Part shown: piece after piece, positions 55,960 through 64,000 of the stretch | Layout: each line of letters opens with the position of its first letter | How positions within the stretch are numbered: position 1 is the stretch's first letter | Origin: Paramacrobiotus metropolitanus | Taxonomy: Eukaryota; Tardigrada; Eutardigrada; Parachela; Macrobiotidae | NCBI RefSeq assembly: GCF_019649055.1 | Contig: NW_026570233.1 | Coordinates: 682,001-746,000 of the forward strand | Direction: 5' to 3' | Length of the DNA stretch: 64,000 bases | Made by a program: the position numbers and the translations under genes | Notes under the pieces: generated by a model | What the model was told of the DNA's origin: nothing | What the model saw: only the letters and a program-made list of their open reading frames with translations | Database searches by the model: none

Positions 55960-58900
55960 GAGGAAAATCGGCCAGGGCTTGACGTCCTGTCGGCTCTATG
56001 CTCCTTCGCGATTTTTCCTATTAAAGGACGTTAAGGTCGCTTCTGAGTCAGAAATAAACATTTTAGCAGGCCGATCCGGGGTCGTGGACCCTTTCCGGCT
56101 ATCCTGCTTTTCAGCGTCCAGCGCAGCACGTGCAGCGATGACAAATAGGCCTGCCATTCAGCTTCCTCCTCTCGACGCTAACCGTACGAAATCGTCCAAT
56201 GAGCCTGACCATTCGACCAAATAGCCGGAAGCGCAGGCGTTCGCCTTCACGCGCGGGAGTTTTGGTCGCGGAGATTTGTTGGCGTTAAGATCGCTAAGAC
56301 TAGCGCAAATAATACTGGAGCCAAAATCCATCGGAAGTTGACATCGTACCTGTAATACATTGTTAATTATTCTCTATGTTCGATAAAAGATATACGAGTA
56401 CGCCAACAGCAAGAGAGTGAATGAGGTACTTTTCTACACAAACACGAATCTGATGGAACCCAGCTAAAATTAGAAAATCGTACCACATCATTTTGGAATC
56501 CGGATAAGCGAGCCGCTGTTGATTATAAACAGCGGTAAAAATGAGACCGCCGCAAACGCCGGCAATAGCCCAAGCAGTCAAGATCTAAAAGTTTCAGTTT
56601 ATAGCCATTCCTAGCTTTTTAAAATTATTGCTATGTACAAGCGTGCGGACTTACTACGCCGTGCGTTGCTCCCACATTCTTAGCGCCAAACTGGTCAGCT
56701 AAATACGCTGGAATCATACCGAAGCCTCCACCATCTGCAATGTATCACAATCCCTTCATCGTCAGTACAAATAATTCTCGAAAATCATTTGACACAACTG
56801 AAGCGGAGTTTCGTTAGATGAATAAAGACCGGCTATAGCTAGAAAAATATTTAGCTGCACACTTACAGAAGAATCCGATGATAAAGGCGCACGTCAGCAC
56901 ACCACCTAAACTCTGTGCATCCAACGCACTAGGCAGACATCCCAAGCACACAGCTTGACAGATCAGTGAAAAGATGAAGAGGGTCTTCCGACTTTTAATC
57001 AAATCTGATAGAAGTGGCAATATTAAGCGTCCCAGCAGATTTACCTATAGGAAACTGGTTTTAGTGAAGCAGCCAAGGAAAAAGTGCGTGTTCGCACTGA
57101 CCCCGCCCAAACCGGAGTTGATATCCGCCGATACGGAGTCCGACTGTTTGAGTTGATTCTGAGCAATACTTTGGATTTTGGAGATAATCAGGAGTCCGGT
57201 AATTTCCGATCCCAAGAACATAAAATACTAAAAATTAATGAGGTTCAGGTAAGGCATTTTTCTAGTGATGAGAATGTGTACAAAAAACGGATAAACAATT
57301 TCTTATCATAGAAGAGGACAAAAGCTTTGTGTTTTTGATTTGCGCATTCATTTTACTGACCATCATCCAGTACTGTGGGGACGTGAGCGCCTGCTTGAGC
57401 GACATGGAAAAGTGTTTAGCATAGTCCGGCAGCACATCCACCACTGAGTGGTTTTGAGCGGCTGCGGCTTTTGCGCGCGGCCATCTTATCCATCTCCATG
57501 TCGGCTTCGACTTTCCCATTTTCCGCTGCCGGCACCGGATCGTCGACCACGGTTTTCTTGGCCACGAACAAATTCTCGGCGCTTTGACCGTGTGCACCGT
57601 CACGCCTTTCACCACGTATCCCGGCCTACAAAATAGCTATATTAATATTGTGAAGGTGCAACTCGAGCTTTACAAATAGCTCTAAGTGTTTGCCGAGGAA
57701 ATCAAAATATGCATTTGACACATTACTTTTTTATGGATAGGTGTTAATTACTGTACACATTTTCGTCAAACATTGCAAATATTATTATCTGTACATATGG
57801 CAGTAGTGGAATGTCATTTAAGTGTTCTTGTTGCGATCAAAATATATTGCCCAGGAAATTCGGGGAGTAATAAAAAAATACTGTTCTAGCGAAATTAGAG
57901 CTCTAGATTGCAGACTATTTTGAAAGGCAGTTTTCTGCTACTATACGAGCAAACGCAACACTTACGGAGGCATACGGAGGACCATTGCGCAAAGAGCCAT
58001 GATAACAAAATAGCAGGAACCCAGGATGACAAAGGTTAGCTCAATGCCCAGATTGATCTGTCCGGTCTTGGCGTAGTCCGGTCCAATTAAAGCCTTCTGT
58101 GTGTAAGGCGAGAAGATGCTACCGGCACCGAAGCCGCACACCGCCAATCCCGCCGCGATGCCTCGCATCTCCGGAAACCATTTTTGCAACGGTGACACCG
58201 GGGAGATGTAGCTTATGCCCAGACCGGCGCCGCCAATAACACCGTATCCTGGAAAATTTTGATGTAGTATACATAATACATATGTTGTCAGTTGCGTTCT
58301 GATGGTTTACAACGGCTTATATTAAACTAGGTACACATTCTGGTAGTTTTATAATTTACTGTACTGTACCGATAAATATCAGCCACATTTGGTTGACGTA
58401 GACGAGAGCGGTAACCAAAATTGCCCAGGTAAAACAGACAGGCGCCCAACATAGCTCCTTCAGTGGCCGTTGCGCTCCATCCAGGGCCCAAGGAAGGCGG
58501 CGTTCAGGGCGAAAATCGCCACGGCCACGTAGAAGACGTTGACAGCTGCACAAAAAAATTTTAACAAGAAATTAATACTATAAAATTAAAGATTCACCTG
58601 CGTATTACTCACCAATAGCGCGATCCGCTGTAAATCCATACAGTTTAGCTTCGATAGGTAAATTGAATCCGCTCCAGGCGTACAGGAACCACAGCATACC
58701 TAGAACATGATGAATGCTAGATGGTATTGATAACAACTATATTAACTGGCTGGTAGCGATAGATAAGTTAAAAAATGCAATTATTGCTTGAGCGGGGTGT
58801 ATATAATTAACCCCAAAAACTAGCAAACCTGAATGAGAACAGCCGCTGGCATCAGCATGTAGCGACTGAACGGGATCAGTTTGGGGATGAGCCATCGTTC

Positions 58901-58988
58901 CCGTTCCAGCTGGTCCTCGGTGCGGACGTACTTCGTCTCGCTGTAATGGTACGCAATGGCTCTTGATTTTATGCCAAATAGCGCTCAT
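55960..58988 (-). pseudogene. MFS transporter, OFA-like, copy B with several frame breaks
   Basis: Same ten-exon structure as copy A: 58829-58988, 58613-58699, 58370-58545, 57966-58248, 57361-57625, 57102-57227, 56867-57044, 56655-56734, 56484-56584, and a last exon from 56349 down to about 55960. Exons 4, 6, 7 and 8 have the same lengths as in A (283, 126, 178, 80 nt). The OFA signature SPLQKWFPEMRGIAAGLAVCGFGAG is intact. Frame breaks by single-base gain or loss are visible in exon 1 (near 58930-58960), exon 3 (two, near 58440-58480), exon 5 (near 57440-57470 and 57575-57580) and the last exon (an early stop near 56255). Either a recent pseudogene or a low-accuracy stretch of assembly. Splice sites are all still GT-AG. 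Confidence 0.8.
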
Positions 58989-61900
58989 TCTGGACCGAAA
59001 TCTGTAAATAGCATTTAATACAAATCACCATCGAATGTAGTCAATATGGTTAAGTGTTCACAACAGAAAAGTACACAGTGCAAAAAAATGACGAAAATAC
59101 ACAACAGCCGTAGGACAGGCGAGAACAACTAGAGAAGTGCATTACAAATGGCACAAGCTGCTCCAAAATGTTGTCGTTATGTCCGATCGTAGGCTACATG
59201 TTAGCGCGTACGGAGTATTCCGTAGAACAACAACACGGCATGTTTTGCCGGCATTTACTGGTAAAGCCTTTCATTCACGCTGTGGACGATTGCGCAATGT
59301 TTCTGTACCGCGCCGCAGCAGTCATACACGAGACGAGCTGTCTCAGATCGTGTACTTACGAGAAAAATTTTTATGAGTAGTCTTGACGGCACTAATTGTG
59401 CTGTTAACCACTTAGCCATAGCAATAATATTATCCGGTAGTAAACAATCAGTTCCGTTATGACCACCCGAACATCTCGACCAAATAACTCACTAGTCACT
59501 ACTACTGTTTCCGTTTTATTCAAAAATTTGCAAGAATACCCTTCTGCATTCTTTGTAATAATTTCACGCAGTTATTTTTTTGTAACTTTAACCAGGCTAA
59601 GAATAAAAATTTCCGGCAAGTAGTCAAGAAATGATTTTGATTTGCTGATGTCAGTTACTTTATAAGCAGCGAGTCTTTGCCGCACGCAATTAGTAACGCG
59701 GTAGTACAGGTACATACTGTAATTTAATGAGTACAATACATGTCATTACGATTAACTAGAAGTAAAAATACATAATTTAATGAGTACTGAGCACAATACA
59801 TGTCACTAAGTACTACCCGTAACTAACAGTTAATATGTACTGTTAACAGTTAAAAAACAATTGTGCGGTCCTAATTTTGCTGCGCACAAATTTAAATTTT
59901 TTGCTACACCAGAATTCTACTAACCTTTTCAAAACAATTTATAAAAAGTTGGCTTGAGTGTCAGCTTTCGAATGACAAAATCAAATCACAGAAACAGTGG
60001 GCAAACAATTCGGATGCTTTATCACACGGTATTTAAGGCTGTTGATAAACCGTGGTCCACTGCGGAACAGCGTAATCTTCCATGCCACCAAATACAATGT
60101 ACATATTATACCAAAAAACTGAATCAAGAGTATAAGCAGCCCACGTCAATTTAAACACAAATTGGTCAAACACGGAAGAAAATAAGCTTAAGATATATAG
60201 TCCAGCTTAAGATATATAATCCAATCAGCGGATGATAAAGCCAAAAATAATCACATGAAGGTAAGAAGTGCGGGCAATCTTTTTCGACACAAAAGTCGTG
60301 AAGGGAATTTCCAATTATGATCCAAAGAAAACGGATTAACTGTTGCAGCACCTCTGAGCAGCATGTATTGTCAGCTGTAAAGATATTATCATTTTTCTGT
60401 AATTTGCCTTTGGGAATTTTGTGTAATTATCGGTAGCAGCAAACTATGATATGTGAAGATGGACAAAAAAAGCTCAAGTATATGCCTTACGGCTACATTA
60501 CCGGCAACGTGCCGCCCTTATTGAAAAGGGAAAATATGACGAACAATACACCGGCTGTACTGGTTTCATTCCAAGTCAAATTGCGATACAATCAACCCGA
60601 CTCTAATACCTGCTAATCATCCGCTCAAAGTGCCTGGTGTTTAGCATTTTTTATCCAAGTGTTGCATGCGCGGCCTGCGTTTGTATTTTTTTGCCAAAAT
60701 ACCTTTCCATTATGCTGACCAGTGATTGCGCATAGAAAACTGTCAACTCGACAATAGATTGTAGTCGCTACACAGTCACGGTATGGTCCTAAACGAACAG
60801 ACACCGTATCGGAACCGTATCGTTAGCACTTTAGAGCTGTCGCACTCATCACAACGAAAATATACAGTCGAGTCATGCTTTCGTGAAAGAAACGCAGCTC
60901 TAATCAGCCTTGGCACTTTGTATGAGATAAACCGCGTCCAGCTGTAAGTCAGAACCGTATTATTTTTCGATATCAGAACATCTAAATTTGAGCGCCAGTG
61001 AACGTTTCTAGGAGCATTTTAATTAACACGAAGTCTAGGGAGTCGGAGTCAACAGCTTGCAGAGTAATTCCAACTGCTCCGTAAGCTTAGCATGGTAAAC
61101 GCAAATGGCTGTAGAATCGTGTTTTGGAAACCGCTCCACTTGGTATAAAAAACTTCAAATAATTTTATCCTTCTTTTGACTTTACTTTGCTGGTTAATCA
61201 AGAATACTTAGTTTACTCTGCAATTCAAAACTTTCGTGTTTTTGGCAACTGCAGCCGTTGTTATGGAGACCACCGCCACCGCGAGTGGGTTACATCAAGC
61301 GAGCATAATGCTTGACGATATTTGTTTCTTTTACTGTCAATCCCATCGTCAAACGGTCCGGTATTAGTACGCTGTGATGATGCAAGAGCCTATCGTATAT
61401 CAAAATTGCCTCATCGTAAGCCTTTTGTGCTGACTACAATCTCGATACCTGCCTCTCGATACGGCTGAAAATCGTTCACGTGACACCGATAGGATTGTAC
61501 AATGGACTGCATAGTGACGCGTGAACGTAAACATATCATCTTATTGCTTAAGTATGCCTATACAATGCCAGCTCAAACAATTAATACTTTATAAATAATA
61601 ATTTCTTGCTAAATTGTTGTTACTCGTACTATGTATTAGTAGAAATTCCCGTTTTTAAGACACGTCTTCTTTAGAACAATATTCTGTTGACTCGCGCATT
61701 CAAAACTTTGACTTTGGAATTTCATGACGCGTTAATCAGACTATTTTTTCATATAATGCTGAGTTGCAATAGATAGAAACTTTTCTGGATAGAAATTTCC
61801 AAAATTATTTGTGCAGGAGACTGTGCCTGTATAATAATTTTTAAAAGAGTTGATTAAATGCTTAAAAAGTGCGATAGCAAATGCATGACTACATTAATTG

Positions 61901-62258
61901 CAAAATCCTGCAGAACTAAGAAATTTTGTAATTATTGCTCGTATAGACTCAGTGTAACTATATTACCGACCTTTCTTAGCTTTAATACTTTGTTAAGTGC
62001 AAATTTTGGTGCGTATCATTTTGTGAGATACTATATTTGCGTAGCCAGACCCAGAATGACCTTTGTAGATGACCGCACTCGCAATGTTAGTTTTCAGTCC
62101 GATTTACTGAGATTTCTCGAAACTACAAGATGACATACAATTTGGATCATTCCCCATATTAAGGCTGCTCAAATTGCCATATCAGCCTGATCCGATACAC
62201 CCCAAATCGTAACGACGCAAGCCATCGTGGAGGATGCTTATTGGACTCAAACGCAGCA
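58989..62258. other. Gene-poor stretch
   Basis: About 3.3 kb without a gene I can support. The only longer frames (59137-59376, 61858-62133) lack splice context and recognisable domains. Composition is AT-rich with short direct repeats (for example ACATAATTTAATGAGTAC near 59721-59790). Confidence 0.45.
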
Positions 62259-63310
62259 TCACGACTTCTTCCATTCTTTATTGACGCATAGCAGCAAAAT
62301 CGGATCTACCACGGTTTCCACGTAGAACATCAAGAACGACACGTAAAACGCCACATTCACCCCGGTATCCGACACCCCACCAAATGTCCCCATACCCAAC
62401 GCCACCCCAATGGGCAGCCAGCAAAAAATGGTCCACAAGGTCATGAAGAAATACGTTGTGTACAAATTGCGATCGGTCAGAGTTCGTACCGGACCAACAA
62501 GTCTTCCAGAGGCGGAACCTTGCGTACTCCGAACAGACCGGTTGGACTGAGTGATAAATCGATTCGTCTAGTGGCACTTCTCCGCACATACCAAATCACG
62601 ATGAATCCCAGAAAAATAGTCACCATCGGCGTTAACACATAGAGAACATACCGCACCGTTGTCAGTTCGCTCATGGCCCGAACGTTCATCCAGCACCCAC
62701 AGGTTCTTTCTTGATTCGATAATACAGAGCATCTAACAACACCGCTACACTTTGCGGTGTATTAGAATACAGCCAGATCGCGATGCAAAATCCGATGGCC
62801 ACAGTTTTGGTGTGGTGCGCCCGATATGAATGCGGCAGAAAAACAGCCCACAGTCGGTTGATGCTGATGATGAGATGGGATAAAATGACAACGGCCGTCG
62901 AGGTCACTTGAAAATATAAGACCAATGTGCAACAAACGGGGATATTACGTATTACGGGAAACCACATAAATAGGACCAGCAGCAGTGGACGCGGAAAATT
63001 GTGATATAAGTTACCGAGCAGAAGGTTCACCAGGTAAACGGTAAACGTGGAGACATTGGTCCTCGTGCGCAACACAATGATTAGAATGGCGCCATTGGTG
63101 AACGTCCCGATTGTGAGCGCTAAAAAAGTCGCACATTGTGGCGAAATTCCAGTGCGCATGAGCGCTAAGGGTATCATTAACCTCGCGGTACAACCAAATG
63201 TCAGTTTGATTTGTTGAATTGGCAATGAGTTGCTGCCCGTTCATCGTCGAGGAACGGCGGAGTACTTCGGCCTGACTCGTAACCTCGAACGTTCGAATGA
63301 TGTCGGTCAA
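62259..63310 (-). pseudogene. Class A GPCR, different subfamily, with three frame breaks
   Basis: Single-exon-like receptor not closely related to copies 1-4. The likely start is the ATG at 63244 (MNGQQLIANSTNQTD, two sequons), with an upstream ATG at 63310. TM1 has the TNG Asn, TM2 NLLLGN (conserved Asp replaced by Gly), TM3 ends INRLWAV in place of DRY, TM5 holds a Pro (LTPMVTIFLGF), TM6 has a canonical CWLP, and TM7 ends VDPILLLCVNKEW, a variant of NPxxY with Asp. The reading frame changes near 63150-63175, 62695-62705 and 62490-62503, with no GT-AG intron that would repair it. All seven helices are otherwise preserved, so inactivation is recent, or these are base-call errors. Copy B of the MFS gene nearby shows the same kind of damage. 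Confidence 0.75.
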
Positions 63311-64000
63311 GAGTTCGGGTTTAATTTTTAAATGTCATCATTAAAAGTGGTTGATAATTTGTTTCTTTACAGACAACAGAAAATAATCTTTATTATTTAG
63401 ACGCAACTAGCTGGGAAATTGCTGTAGCGCTCTTTACCGGGCTTCGTTCTTCTGCTGTTTGCCAATGATTTTCATTGGCATTTATTACTGCTCAGAGTTT
63501 ACTCGTTTGGTTGCTGTTATGTAAATCCGTGCGCTGCCTGCTCTGGGCTCTTCTGTATCAGATTTTAGTGCTGCGATTCGACTCCAAAGGTTGGGCTTCA
63601 TAGACGCATAACGAAACGGATAAATAGTGCGGTGAAAGCAAAGATGCTTGAGTTCTCGGTTTAGCGAGGCGTTATCCAGTTAAGAGGATCCCTTTTCACA
63701 GAAACATATGCCATGACACACGTCAGTAACTTAATAATTATGGAAGGAAGAGTCACTAGCGTTACAGCGTACTGTTACAGCTAATGGCAACATCTGGGGT
63801 TCGCCTTTCATCTTCCAGCTACCGTCCGATGGATTAATTTACTAACGCGTACTGCGGAGATGTAGGAAATATGCATTTCCGAGTGTTTACTTCGGCATAA
63901 CTTGATAATAATAATGTAAATTAGGTTTATTAGATAAAGGAAGAGCGCTGATGTGCTCAGCCGACTGAACAACCAAATCGCTTAACAGTTCTGAATTTGA
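63311..64000. other. Right end of the window
   Basis: AT-rich, no gene supported. Confidence 0.4.

Overview
This is 64 kb of an animal nuclear genome, judged eukaryotic by many short GT-AG introns, animal spliceosomal genes (PRPF3, a LUC7-like SR protein), a natriuretic-peptide-receptor-type guanylate cyclase, class A GPCRs and a Ty3/Gypsy retrotransposon. Compact genes, tandem receptor families and receptor guanylate cyclases suggest a small invertebrate, probably ecdysozoan. A tardigrade would fit, but the sequence alone does not prove it.

Layout. 1-2.3 kb: an unidentified exon fragment and a terminal-inverted-repeat element. 2.3-7.0 kb (minus): PRPF3, U4/U6 snRNP. 8.0-12.1 kb (plus): LUC7-like U1 snRNP factor, complete in nine exons. 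12.5-21.5 kb (minus): a receptor guanylate cyclase of 22 exons that sum to an uninterrupted frame of 1061 residues; two catalytic residues of its cyclase domain are replaced. 23.1-33.3 kb: three tandem plus-strand class A GPCR genes with identical five-exon structure, separated by spacers with a piggyBac-type MITE and a relic of a transporter exon. 33.5-48.2 kb: one intact 14.7-kb Ty3/Gypsy element on the minus strand. 48.2-52.1 kb: the other half of the interrupted transporter relic, then a fourth GPCR. 52.6-55.1 kb and 56.0-59.0 kb (minus): two copies of an MFS transporter of the oxalate:formate antiporter (OFA) type, the second with several frame breaks. 62.3-63.3 kb (minus): an unrelated class A GPCR with three frame breaks.

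The repeating unit of the right half is 'GPCR forward, MFS last exon reverse'. Intact GPCR4+MFS-A shows what unit 3 looked like before the retrotransposon landed in the last MFS codons.

The retrotransposon is the most unusual object. It has identical 312-bp LTRs, a 4-bp target duplication (CTGG), a primer-binding site matching tRNA-Ala, Gag with a CCHC knuckle, and Pol with protease, RT, RNase H and integrase. Gag and Pol overlap in a way that suggests -1 frameshifting. Downstream of Pol it carries two extra intact ORFs: one looks like a tandem array of linker-histone (H1/H5)-like winged helices, the other is a 1026-residue zinc-ribbon protein. Each is preceded by a pair of similar small hairpins. 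The whole element is also saturated, on its sense strand only and in every reading frame, with the pentamer GCCGA.
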